In this document: one piece after another, positions 22,682 to 33,448 of the stretch
How the letters are laid out: every line of letters begins with the position of its first letter
Numbering within the stretch: position 1 is the first letter of the stretch
Source of the DNA: Cryptomeria japonica
Lineage: Eukaryota > Streptophyta > Pinopsida > Cupressales > Cupressaceae
Direction of reading: 5' to 3'
NCBI RefSeq assembly: GCF_030272615.1
Contig: NC_081414.1
Span: forward strand, 335,678,927-335,742,926
DNA: 64,000 nt
The notes under the pieces: model-generated
Database searches by the model: none
What the model saw: only the letters and a program-made list of their open reading frames with translations
Told to the model about the DNA's origin: nothing
Program-made: the position numbers and the translations under genes

Positions 22682-23832
22682 AAGTTGGTCAAAAAGTGGG
22701 AACCAACTACTAAACCTAGTGGCGAAGAAGAAAAGGAAACTTGGAAGAAGGACTACCAAGTGCGAAGGATAATAATAGATTCCGTCAAAGATCATATTGT
22801 GACAAGCATCTCCAAAATGAAGACTGCACTTTGTCAAAGATGATATTGTGATAAGCATCTCCAAGACTGCACTTTGTCAAAGATGATATTGTGATAAGCA
22901 TCTCCAAAATGAAGACTGCAAAAGAAATGTTCAACACCAATCATCTTAATCACATCAAATTAGAGAAGGAATAACCCGTAGCTGTTGGGAAGACTGTTGA
23001 AGATAGTGACCTAACTATGATGGCTCTAAATGGTCTTCCTCCATCATGGGAACCTTTTGTTCAAGGAATCAGTGCAAGAGCCGAGCTTCCTCAATTTGAT
23101 CGATTGAGGGGATATTGCATTCAAGAAGAATCGCACTTGACTGCTAAAGGAAAAATCAGAAGCCCTCATGACAATGTTCATCATGTCCTCACAGCGAAGG
23201 AGGAAGGTGGCCATTGGAAGAAGAATAACTTCAAGTGAAATAGAGATTTCAGACCCCCTGCTCCTGATTCAAGGAAGAAGCCAAGGGACTTGTCTCACAT
23301 TCGATGTTTCCGATGTAACAAGTTTGGTCACTTTGCAAAGGTCTGTCAATCTCCGCTCGAGCAAGGAGAAGCAAACCTAAATGAAGTCTCAGAACAACAG
23401 AATAATGAAGATTTCCTCTTTGTCTCAGCCTTGTCAAGCAATCTTTAGTTAGATAGTAACACGTGACTGATTGACAATGGTGCATCTAGACACATCACAG
23501 GCTATCAGAAACATCTCTTAGATTTGGTGGAGAAGGAGTCCAACCTTCATGTGACTATTGGTGATAATGTTTGCTATGCAGTAAAAGGTCTTGGCTCTAC
23601 TTCGTTAACATTAGATTCTGGTATTTCCTTTCATCTTAGTAATGTTTTGTTTGTACTTGGAATAAAAAGGAATCTAATCTCTATATCTGCTCTAGAAGAT
23701 AAAGGTTATCATGTTGTATTTTTTGAAGGAAGAGTTCTTGCATGGCCTAAAGAGTCCAATCTCAAATCAGCTCGTGCCATCAGGATTAGATATGAAAGCC
23801 TATACAAGCTTTCAACTCTCACTTTCAATTAA
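22682..23832 (+). pseudogene. Copia gag and protease remnant
   Basis: Gag from about 22682 (KKWEPTTKP..., IIIDSVKDHIV), a 45-60 bp unit repeated three times (22787-22925), then the LNGLPPSWEPFVQGI region, a normal CCHC zinc knuckle CFRCNKFGHFAKVC (about 23300-23345), and the protease start LIDNGASRHITG, where the usual DSGAS reads DNGAS. From 23017 to 23832 everything is in one frame, broken by TGA and TAG stops, two of which replace expected Trp codons. It ends before integrase. Confidence 0.8.
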
Positions 23833-24229
23833 GGATATAGTTGATAGATTTTTGTAAACTATGTTATGGGTCCATTTCGTAAGTAAGAGTAAATCAACAA
23901 GTTTTGTGAATTTATCACTTAGATAGGGATTAAGAGGGAGTTACATATTCCCCATAATCCTTAGTGAATGCATTATATTTAGTAAAGCTTAAACATATTG
24001 TTGTTTTTCTAACCATTGATGTTGAAATATGATTTACATCTCTAGTGTTGGATTTGAGAGAGTGGCTAAACATTTGAATTCAAATGAATTCTGAATTTAT
24101 AATTGTTATATGATTATTACAAAGTTGTTCTTGATCATGATTCTATGTTTTATGATAGAACTAACATGTGTTCCTTGTTTCTTTGGAATATACTTTGGCT
24201 AAGAGGGAGTTTTCAGCTCCTATGATACA
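23833..24229 (+). other. Non-coding 3' part of the deleted copia
   Basis: AT-rich, with two AAGAGGGAG words (23930 and 24200) resembling the true polypurine tract at 24647, possibly from older internal duplication. No gene seen. Confidence 0.5.
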
Positions 24230-24620
24230 TTGTGTGTATCATCCACCCTTTGCGAAGTGCAAGGTGGGACCACCCTCTATGGAGTGCAAGGTGGTAGTTT
24301 CTTTGAGGTATAATACCTCTTCCACCCTCTGCGGAGTGCAAGGTGGGTCTATCCTCTGCAGGTGTGCATGATGGATATCATGGAAGGAATCCATGACTAT
24401 ATTCTTTGAATCCATCATCTATGGATGTGTATGATGGATATCTTTGGTTGTATCTCAGATCCATCCTTTGCGGATGTACATGATGGATATCATGAAAGAA
24501 GTTCATGATGTGTATTTATATATATATTTGTGTTTTCATTTCTTGCAGGTGTGCATAATGAATGTTTTTGGATCCATCCTCTGTAGAAGTGCATGATGGA
24601 GCATGGTCATGATGTGACTC
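24230..24620 (+). repeat. Degenerate tandem repeat with hairpin units
   Basis: About seven diverged units built on CCTCTGCGGAGTGCA flanked by CCACC/GGTGG or CCATC/GATGG. Each unit is partly self-complementary, so it can fold as a small hairpin. It lies between the coding remnant and the 3' LTR of the copia element. Confidence 0.75.
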
Positions 24621-24643
24621 AATTATTCATGGAATCCTCTCTA

Positions 24644-24655
24644 GCTAAGAGGGAG
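24644..24655 (+). promoter_or_regulatory. Polypurine tract of the deleted copia
   Basis: The purine run AAGAGGGAG directly before the TGTTGAAATATG that starts the 3' LTR: the primer position for plus-strand DNA synthesis. Confidence 0.75.
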
Positions 24656-25401
24656 TGTTGAAATATGTAGCTAGAATCAGATTCTTGTTTAAGTTATTCA
24701 TGTAATTGCGCTGGGCCCCATTTTAACTTATAATAATAGGGCAGGCCCTCTTTGGGGGTAATTGTTATGGGGAAAGACCTATCATATATGTAGCTTGTAA
24801 TTAGACCTTGACCTATATAATTATAACGTGTAAAACTCTTGGTATAATATATGCAAGCCGACTTAGGGTTATTGAAGGCATGTGTAACCTATATCTACAA
24901 GGTGATTTGAAGACAAACAATCACCTAACACAAGCGATGTATGTCTACAAAAATAACAAAGAATTTCCTACTAAACTATCAACGATTCTTCAAGAAGTCA
25001 GTGAACACATTTTGGAGATCAACGAACACAGTCTGAAGGTCAATGATCATGATGGAAGGTTTGCAATCACAGTTTGAGCTATATTGAGTCAACTTGCTGA
25101 GCAAATTCATTTAAGGAGGGCAAATTTATAGAGCGAAGTATTTTCAGACTATTGTGCTTCAAGTTTGTTGAAGATCTGCCCTATATGTCATTAAGGTTCA
25201 GTCATGTTCTGATCCAAATCCAAGATTCAGATAAGTTAGTTTGTTTATGCCCTAGGTGGGGAATTTGTACTTGAACATCTTTTGATATTAACATAATCAA
25301 AGCTGAATCTTGTTGCTGGGTTTTTCCTCTAGGAGGGAGGTTTTCCCAAGGTACTGCTGTGTTGTTCTTGTGTTGTTTTGTGCCATAATGTGTGCCCTCC
25401 A
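24656..25401 (+). repeat. 3' LTR of the deleted copia
   Basis: Starts TGTTGAAATATG after the polypurine tract. It contains the block shared with 22240-22507 and a typical copia LTR tail (GTTGCTGGGTTTTTCCTCTA...GGTTTTCCC). The end at a CA near 25401 is approximate. Confidence 0.7.
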
Positions 25402-25966
25402 AATTTTTTAGTTGCATTTAAAATTTTGTAAAACGCATTGGTGGGAATATAGTTAAGAGTGAGCACTAGAAGTTATATATATATTTTTTGGTAATTTTTT
25501 GTTGACTATTTTTGTTATCATTTTTCAAAGTAGATGCATCTTGAAAATCATATCACATAATTGCTCAAAAATAATTGAAAATATATATATTTTTTTGTAT
25601 GTGTGAAGAATGAACTGTATAACAATATTATATAATTTATTTCAAATTTGGACAAGTAGGTCTAAAGTTATTAAAAAAATGGTACACATATGTCTCTAAT
25701 AACTATGAAAACTTAGATAAGGCTCTCGAATGGCTCCTGCTCATCAAGTGTCCATTTTGAACTTGACTCCTACCCCTCGGCTTGGTTTGAAAATGATAAT
25801 GACTACTCCTATAAAAACCACTAATTTGGTATGGGCTGGCTTTCCCTATGCGTGCTAGGGTTGCACTCTTTTGTGTTGCGGCTAGGTTGGTGCCCTTAAC
25901 GACTCCTGTAATGATTTCTGATGATTTGGTTTTGTTTGGTTCACCTTTGCCTTTTGTGTTGGGGTT
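25402..25966. other. AT-rich spacer, no gene seen
   Basis: AT-rich up to about 25700, then a GC-richer lead into the frame at 25967. No start signal or RNA gene recognised. Confidence 0.45.
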
Positions 25967-27128
25967 ATGCCCTTTGGTGCTGCTGCTGGATCTCCTACTT
26001 GTGAGGATGTTTATCCCTATGGTCTTGGGGTCCTCCTTCCAAGGCCTTCTACTGTTGGTGGATGGAGCTTTGCCTATGTTGCTGCACTTCCTCCCAAGGG
26101 GAAATCTCATCCTCTTACTTGTTCCACGACCTCCCCTATTGTGGTTTGTGGCCAAAAGGTGGTGGAAAATGTGGATTTCTACCAACGTTGTAGGTTGGTG
26201 TGTAGATTTGTTGGGTTTTGGCCTTCTCTCTTCGAGCTTCGTCATTGGGTGATTGATTATTTGAAACCTCTAGTTGACGGTAACATTGAGCTTTTCCCTT
26301 GTGCTAAAGGCTTTTTTGTTGCTTCTTTTGTTTCTTCTGCTGACTGTGATTTGGTGTTGGGTAAGCTGTGAGCTTGGGGTGTTCATTCTCTCTTGGCCAA
26401 ACCATGGAATACCTCTTTCAACCCTCTTACCAAACCACTCAGTGTGTGTCCAATGTGGGATCATGTTCTCAACCTTCCCCTTCATTTTTGGGAAAATTCT
26501 CAAGTGTTTTGAGGCCATTGACATCTCTACTAGTTGCTTCTTGAAGGTTGATGATACCACTTCCTTAATGGATCTTTCTACATTCGCACACATTTGGACT
26601 GATATTGACATCTCCAAACCTCTTCCAAGGGATGTGGTTTTCATAGTTGGGGATAGGCCATGGACTTAGTTGCTAGATTATGAAGGCCTCCTCTTCTGTT
26701 GTCATCGTTGCTTCTCTATTGACCACTTGGCCACAAATTGTTCTCTCTCGCACTACAGAGGCATTGCCAATTGGTGGAAGGACTTTCATGATGATCACCT
26801 AATTGTTCTAGCTTATGATTCTTCCTTTGATGACTCACCACAAGATGGTGATGATTCATCACAAGATGATGTTGTACCTCCTTCTATTGATGTGGCCTCC
26901 TTAGGCCTCGTGCATCCTCTGCCTTGTGCTATTGGTGTGCTCCCGTCTAGACCCGTGGACCCTTCTTTGCCTATTGCTCCTGTTATGCTCCATCCTTTAG
27001 TGGTGGATTCTTCACTTGGTCAACATCCTACTCCTGGTGTTGGTAGTCCCACTAAGGGGACTCCTCTTACTCTCCCTTGTGTTCGTGTTCCAAATGATAG
27101 TGTTGCATGGATTGTCATTTGTCGATGA
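25967..27128 (+). pseudogene. LINE ORF1-like protein (DUF4283 plus zinc knuckle)
   Basis: The first part (25967-26371) reads CRLVCRFVGFWPSLFELRHW and GFFVASFVSSADCD, typical of the DUF4283 domain found in ORF1 of plant LINEs and related gag-like proteins. After a frameshift near 26370 the frame 26274-27128 continues with one stop (about 26668) into a CCHC knuckle, CCHRCFSIDHLATNC, then a Pro/Ser/Asp-rich tail. The protein would bind element RNA. No reverse transcriptase follows. Decayed, with at least one frameshift and one stop. Confidence 0.7.
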
Positions 27129-27189
27129 AGGACAAATTGTTCTTCCTCTTCCTCCCAAACTCTTCCCCGAGGCGCAGGTGAAACTTCTA

Positions 27190-27375
27190 CCCACCCTTGA
27201 GGTGAGTTACTAGCTGATCTGCTAGTGTGTTGTAAATAGGTTGTTTGGCCTTTGTTGTCAGAGGTCTATTCTAGACTAGTTGTTTTTAGCCTTTTTGTCT
27301 CGTCTTTGTAAAGGGTTAACACCTTTGTTTTGCTAGTTTTTTTTAATAAAAACCTATTAGAACATTGGTAAAAGA
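27190..27375 (+). other. Probable LINE 3' end
   Basis: Directly after the ORF1-like frame comes GTTTTTAGCCTTTTTGTCTC, then TTTGTAAAGGGTTAACACC and TTTTTTTTAATAAAAACC, the kind of sequence that closes plant LINEs. There is no long poly-A. ORF2 is missing between ORF1 and this tail. Confidence 0.4.
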
Positions 27376-27734
27376 AATTAAAAATAAATATGTTAATGTT
27401 GATCAAATATAAATAAATTATATGTTTAGAGAGTTCAGAAGACACGTGAAATTAAGGTGTAGTTTTACTAAGACCTAATATTTTAATGTGTACACGAGCA
27501 ATTTGAGAAACAACAATGGAAAAAAATCATGTCAAAATGAGGGAAATGAAGCTCCCAAGCCTAAGGCTTGACATCCAAGACTAAGTACAAGCCAAAACAT
27601 GTATGTGTTAGTTGAATTAAAAATATGTGCATTCTTTTATGAGAGAAAAATATGTATGTGTTTTGGTCTATTAATGGGCAGTTCGGGTTGATCCTAGTAG
27701 AAGAAAAAGAAAAATATTTTATGGGAGAAACAAG

Positions 27735-28205
27735 AGATAGGTGGGGTTAAAATGAATTTTGACGGAGCCTCAATAGGTAATCCAGGGCTCTTGGGGGCAT
27801 GTTGTATTGCTAGAGATGAATTTGGAAACATCTTGCAATTAGAGTGAAAAAAATAAATGTGGGACGAACAATGAAGCAAAAGCTCAGGATACGATTCTTG
27901 CTATCAAATTGGGTGGAAGATTATCAGTTTCCAAACTTTATTTGGAAGAAGACTCTTAGATCGTGATTGATGCAATTTTGAGAGGTGCAACTCAAAACTA
28001 GAAATTGAATAAGCTTATTAATATTATTGATTCAAAATTGAATAATTTTCATGACTTCAAAATTTTTCATGTACGTAGGGGGGGTAATCAGGAGGTGGAC
28101 ATGCTCTCGAATTTGGGGTGTATGTTCAGTGATGCAGCCAACGATGAATGGTGGGAGGAATTTTGTGATGCCCAACTAATTGAAGTTGATGAGGTGGTGG
28201 AGTGA
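27735..28205 (+). pseudogene. RNase H-like domain fragment (LINE/RVT_3 type)
   Basis: Starts VKMNFDGASIGNPGLLGACC, the conserved DGAS-GNPG opening of the RNase H-like domain at the C-terminus of plant LINE ORF2 proteins. After several stops it ends with FHDFKIFHVRRGGNQEVDMLSN, matching the FKIFHV-R-GNQ-AD-LSN region. Stops between the two parts show decay. It lies 360 bp beyond the LINE-like 3' end, so it may be a separate insertion. Confidence 0.7.
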
Positions 28206-30060
28206 AGGTAAAAAACCTACCTGAAGGGTTTGCTAGGCAACTGAATAAGCTCTCTAAATTGGGAATACGATTCGTTTTGATAGTGAAAATGAACCAGATC
28301 CTATTTTTTCAAAAAAAATTATACTTATTTGAAACAGGATCCCAATTAACTTGAAATAGGATCCCGTTTCATTTTTCAACTCGAGATCCTGATTTGTTTT
28401 GATTGAGATCTCATTGTGCTATGCAATTTACAAAAAAATGACTAAGTGTAAGACTTCAACTGTAAGTGGACTCAACTTCTTGCTCTTACCCAATAATGCC
28501 CACTTACTTTGTCTTGTTAAATTAGTATCAATTACGATCTTGCTTGTATAATTATTTGAAAATAATGTTTTTATATCCACTATGATGGATTTCTCTTTCT
28601 AAAGAAGTTTGAAATAATTTTCTTGATAATCCTATTATTTATTAGCACCTTACACTCAAAAAAACCATGTTTAGTTTCTTGGTACTTGTAAATTTCTGTC
28701 TTTTTAAGCCTTGGATATGGCATAAATCATACTTTTGGAGTTGACAACTTTTAGATTACACCAATAATGATGAAAAGACTTACTTCCCTTTGTTAAGTCA
28801 TCAGAAAGTTGTGTTCTTTTCCCTGTCTTAGTGGATTATATGTACTAAAACAACATATTTGAGATAAGCCTTATAAATTATAAATGATGACATAGCTCAA
28901 TATTTGTCCTGATATTCTACAGTTTGTGTTCTTGTCTGCTTGAGTGAATTAGATCAACTGAAGAAATTTTGGAAGACTCGTGGTTGTACAAAGCAACTAA
29001 CCCTTGTTTACATGAAGTACTTCAATGATGTCAACTGTTGCAAGATATTGTTTCTCATATAATTGTAGTCTTTAGTATAAGTTTGTAGGGGATATGAATT
29101 CTCGCCATGCAAATAGTAACTATTACTTAAACTTGTAGCTTGGTAGTAGCCATGTTGCAACTTATATCCATTTAAAAGTACTTGGTTTGACTCACGCTCT
29201 CTTTTTTCCAATTTCTTGCCTGTAGTCTTTATTAGCATTTGCATCGTATTTTAACCATATGCAATTCTTATGTGTTTCAAATCTCCCATTCTTTATTCTT
29301 GAAATACTACCACCACTTTAATAGTTACTTTATTCCCTATTCTCATATGATGATCTTTAGGATAAATGAGTATATCATTCAAAAGATACCTTGTGTTTTA
29401 TTTTGAGCACAATTCATCATTGGTGGTGGTGGTGTAATTGCCTTCCTTCTTGTCTCTCTCAAGTCATTCAATCTGTCAAGAATGTTGCTTTATCTAATAT
29501 CATGCATGAAATCAAAACTCTCATCAGTGCAATAGTTCATTAAGGTATGTTACCTATATGACAATTTTGCTCACCCCAAGGAGATTTTTGGTTAGTCCAA
29601 TGACCAACTTCTACACTTTCATTTGTTGAATTGTGATTAACTTGTCAACAAGCTATATTATTGATGTAGTTTTTTCTTGTAAGCTTCTTAGTGATGTGAG
29701 TTTTGACATTATGTACAACATCAGGTTGATGTTCCAATTTTTTAAAAGTTTAATACAAGTTTTACTCCCTAGTTCAAATTATGGTTTTATGTGTTATAAG
29801 CAATAACAAAGAGTTTGTTGTGATTCAAATAGTGTTTTTATTAAATTCTAAATTTTTGTTTATGATTTTAAACTCCATAGACTTACATCCAGCTATAAGC
29901 AAAATAATATGGTGATGAATCACATTTATCTTGAAATTGTAGGTTTTAGAAGAGTTATGGGTTTGTTTAGTTTTGATGGAAGGTTCTACAAATACAGATG
30001 TCACATCAATATCAAATAATTAGAAGTAAAGTTCTTGTAGCATCATAAAATTGCGACCTT
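28206..30060. other. Spacer, no gene recognised
   Basis: AT-rich. GATCC-containing words recur at 28290-28400 (GGATCCCAATT, GGATCCCGTTT). Nothing else was identified. Confidence 0.45.
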
Positions 30061-31890
30061 GCAATTTTCAACCACATTTGGGTCTCCACATTGGTGAAAC
30101 GAATCCCTAAGCCCGATCGAAGACCCGAAACATGCTCACATTGCCCGAAAATTGTATTTCCTCACACCCTGCACTCTCCTTTGCTGCTTTTTGTCCTAGA
30201 TAAGGGCAAGACAGGGGCGTGGCGCCCTTGTCCTTGCCCTATTTTGGGCCCCCTCTGCAATCATCTTGCATTGAGCTTTGCAATTTTGAAGTGGGAAAAG
30301 TTTCCCTATGTCGGCCTATGATGAAAAAATCAGTCAATTAACCCTAATTGGTGGATATATAAGATGCATTCCTCTCTCCCATTTGTATAAGCGACAATGA
30401 GATAAGTTCAATAAGCATACATGACGTGGAAATTGCAATCCTAAGCAAAATCAAGCTTTCAAGCATTCAAGTATTCCTTTCAAGCATTGAGCATTTTCAA
30501 GTCTCCTTTCAAGGCTAGGTGTTGCATTCAAGTCAAGGATTCAACCATTGAAGAGGAGATATCTTTCATCATTCAATTCCACACAAACAACTCTATCTAC
30601 ATTTCAATTGCATCCTCCCTTGAGGTGAATTCTATTTCAATCTTTCATTTACAGTTACTTGCAAGTACTACTTTATATCATTTGGTTAATTCCAAAACTG
30701 GGGTTTGACTTGAAAGAAAACCCCCAATCCCAACCCCTTTTCCTCTCTTTTATGTGTGTAGGTTGCAGGTGCACAACTGTATTTGTAGATTTTGACTTCA
30801 TTCTCAGAGGTAGAAAAACCCTTTTCGGTGCACGGATTTTTCGAAGGACCATGTGCACTTTCAAATTTGTAGGGGAGCTTCATCTCGACATTTTACTTCC
30901 GATTCTAGGTGCACAACTTCATCCCACATTCCTATCTCAAGTTATACTCATTTCTTTGTCTCTTTTACACTTAGTCTTAAATCACATAATTCAACCTTCT
31001 ACATTCTAAAAGAGGGATACTTTTGCTTTCCAAATCCATTGTCAATTCACTTAGCATTCAATCTCTTCCTAGGCATTGAGATTGGATCTAGTGAATTCTC
31101 CCCCCTCTTTTAATGTAATGTGCGTGAAAAGGTTAAGGAGAATCTTTTGTGAAACTTTCACTCCTTCTCTTGAGGAGAGAAAAGCTTTCCTCTTGATTTC
31201 TTCATCACCCTCTTTCACCACCATTACAGTTCTGAAAGGACTTTTTAATTGCCTTAAAGCTTCAATATTTCTACATATATTTTTGAAAAAAAAACTTTCA
31301 CAACTAGCAATGATTTTGTTTTTCATTACTTCAATTCTGGTTTAAATAACAGTAGAAGTCAATCCTAAGTATTTATATGAGTGTTGCTTGTTTAAGATAT
31401 TGTTATCATACAAAATTTGAGGGCACGAATTAGTTTGCATTTAATAATTGTTGTTTTTATCTTGTCAACATTAGCAACAACTTCATAATTTTCAATGTTG
31501 ACAAAATTCTTTGGGAAATTTGAGATTCTTTTAGAAGTTGTTAAGAGTCTTACAGGGAGAGAAATATCATTAGCATCTTGAAGTAGGAAGACACTGAACC
31601 TAACAATGTTAATACCCATGTGCCTTTCCTCCTTAAAATACTCCTCAATTTGTTGCTTAGCTCTAATTTGTAAATGATATCAATTGACTATTTGGTTTTG
31701 TTGGTGTTTTTAGAGATTCTTTTAAGAGAGCATATTGAGGTATGAGGTTTGGTTTATCTCTAAGGTTCTTGGCTCCCTAGGTTTTCTAGGAATATTGTTA
31801 GCCTAAAATCTCTTTAAATCATGCCCGCAAGTTAGCATATATAAAAAGTCTCTCTTGCTTGATGATTACATACTATGACCGTCATTAGGT
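30061..31890 (+). other. Possible LTR/leader remnant, family unknown
   Basis: A TATA-like GGATATATAAGATGC at about 30353, CAAGCATTCAAGTATTCC-type repeats at 30455-30530, and acceptor-like GTGTGTAGGTTGCAGGTGC near 30755 resemble the leader of an LTR retroelement. I see no partner LTR, primer site or coding domain, so this is tentative. The rest, to 31890, shows nothing I recognise. Confidence 0.2.
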
Positions 31891-32905
31891 TATATTTCCT
31901 TATCTCATGTTTCATGGCAACTGATAAAATACTTTTCCATTAAAAAATAGAATTACACAGTTGTCGTTATTGCACCTTGTGGGTTTGGGTGTAGTGTGAG
32001 AACATTTGAGGATGTCTAAGCTTGCTAGGTGGTGATGAGGTGTTCAAGTGCCCTTTGATTTATGAAATTCCAAGATTTCAATTGTAGTATTAAAATGCAA
32101 TTTTTTATAAGTTTTCATTGCCCAACATTGGGTTTTACATAACACATGTTTTTTTGAGTTTAATATGGTTAAAGGTTATAATTGTGGTAGTTCACAAGCA
32201 AATGATCATGCGTTTGATTGATCTTTCACTTGTATGTGTGTTTATGGGCTATGCCTTGAGAAGGTATTTGTTTACGATTTCTTTTCTAGCAAGTTTCATT
32301 TTGTATTCCTAATTTAGTCATCAAATTTAGTTCCCTAGATTTTATTTAAGTACATTATATGCCTCTTATTGATAGTTGAATTACTTAAAGTTTTTACTTA
32401 TGAATCCCTTTTGACAATATTATAATATTGTGGTTGAATGTAAGCAAATACCCTGTTTAATAAAATTTGTATTTTTCCTTAAAGGGAAATAAAGATGTAC
32501 ACAATTGTCATTGTTATTATTATAGCTTGTGAATTTGGCGACTGTTTGGGGACATCTAAGGATGTTTTTTCTTACTAGGTGATGGTAGGGTGCCCAGGGG
32601 TCCCCAACTATCCTATGATATAAGAAATACTAGTATGTTCCTCACATTAAAAACAACATTACTAAAAAGTTATAATTATGGTAGTTCACAAGTAAACAGT
32701 CAAATTTCTGATTTGTCATTTCACTTTTATTTGTAGTTGAGATGTTAACTATTTTTTGATCTCTTTTAACTCTATTTTGATAGATGAACTACTTGAACCT
32801 TTTCATTTGTGAATTCCTTATGACAATATTGCAATGGGTAAATTTATTGTGGTTGAATGCAAGCAATCAACACGTTTTATAAAATTTGCACTTTCTCTCA
32901 CAAAT
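31890..32905 (+). repeat. Old direct duplication, unit about 550 bp
   Basis: 31890-32480 and 32490-32905 share ordered but diverged words: GAGGATGTCTAAGC/AAGGATGTTTTTTC..., GGTTATAATTGTGGTAGTTCACAAGC (shortened in copy two), TTGACAATATT and TTGTGGTTGAATG(T/C)AAGCAA. No coding content seen. Confidence 0.65.
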
Positions 32906-33250
32906 ATAAACTTGGCTAGTCTATTTGGGTTTTAAATAGTATTTGTATAATATTTTTACTGTTCACACCTCTGCTGTGCTCATGTGTAAGTCTGAATATA
33001 CTTTTGAAATGTTTATTAAAAAATAATAATATTTTAAAAATTTATTAAATAAAAAACCTCAAAACAATTTTTTAAATTCTATATAATGATTGACAAATCA
33101 AGGAAAAAGAATTACCATATATTGAAGAAGTTAGCTCACATAACAACTATATGTAAAAAGGTCTGTTTCATTGTAACAGCTACACATCAAGGAAAGTAGC
33201 ATGAAGTAGTCCCTCTCCCCTATTTCTGCCTGGCAGGAACTAATAATACA
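32906..33250. other. AT-rich spacer downstream of the P450
   Basis: Nothing recognised beyond AT-rich runs. Confidence 0.4.
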
Positions 33251-33384
33251 GCCTCTTCGCCAGTGATAAAGACAAATAAACGTTAGGCAAGTGACATCTT
33301 ATCATTACTGGGAGTCCTCCTTTCATACGCAAGGTGATGGACAGAGCATACTTTGGACTATACTCTGCCTCTGCTTTCACACTA
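33251..33384 (-). pseudogene. Duplicated 3' end of the P450 gene
   Basis: A second copy of the last coding stretch and 3' UTR of the P450, in the same orientation, 153-162 bp downstream of the original (33404-33546). On the minus strand it reads SVKAEAEYSPKYALSITLRM, close to the true C-terminus. A 9-bp difference removes the normal stop and changes the tail. It is a partial tandem duplication and not a gene by itself. Confidence 0.85.
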
Positions 33385-33448
33385 AATCAGCATATTGTTG
33401 TATAGACTCTTAGCCAGTGATAAGACTAATTAACTTTAGGCAAGTGAC

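Larger units (their letters stand above)
22240..25401 (+). mobile_element. Internally deleted Ty1/copia-type retroelement
   Basis: Order: truncated 5' LTR (22240-22507), gag plus start of protease (22682-23832), repeat-rich 3' non-coding region (24230-24620), polypurine tract (24644-24655), 3' LTR (24656 to about 25401). Integrase, reverse transcriptase and RNase H are absent, so about 3 kb of coding sequence is missing and the element cannot move by itself. The LTR copies share long words such as GATCTGCCCTATATGT and CCCTAGGTGGG. The right boundary is approximate, and I did not find target-site duplications because the left LTR is truncated. Confidence 0.75.

Noticed and set aside
30487-31345. 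Several short plus-strand frames
   Set aside because: Overlapping frames in different phases without domains or codon support; noted only as a possible element leader.
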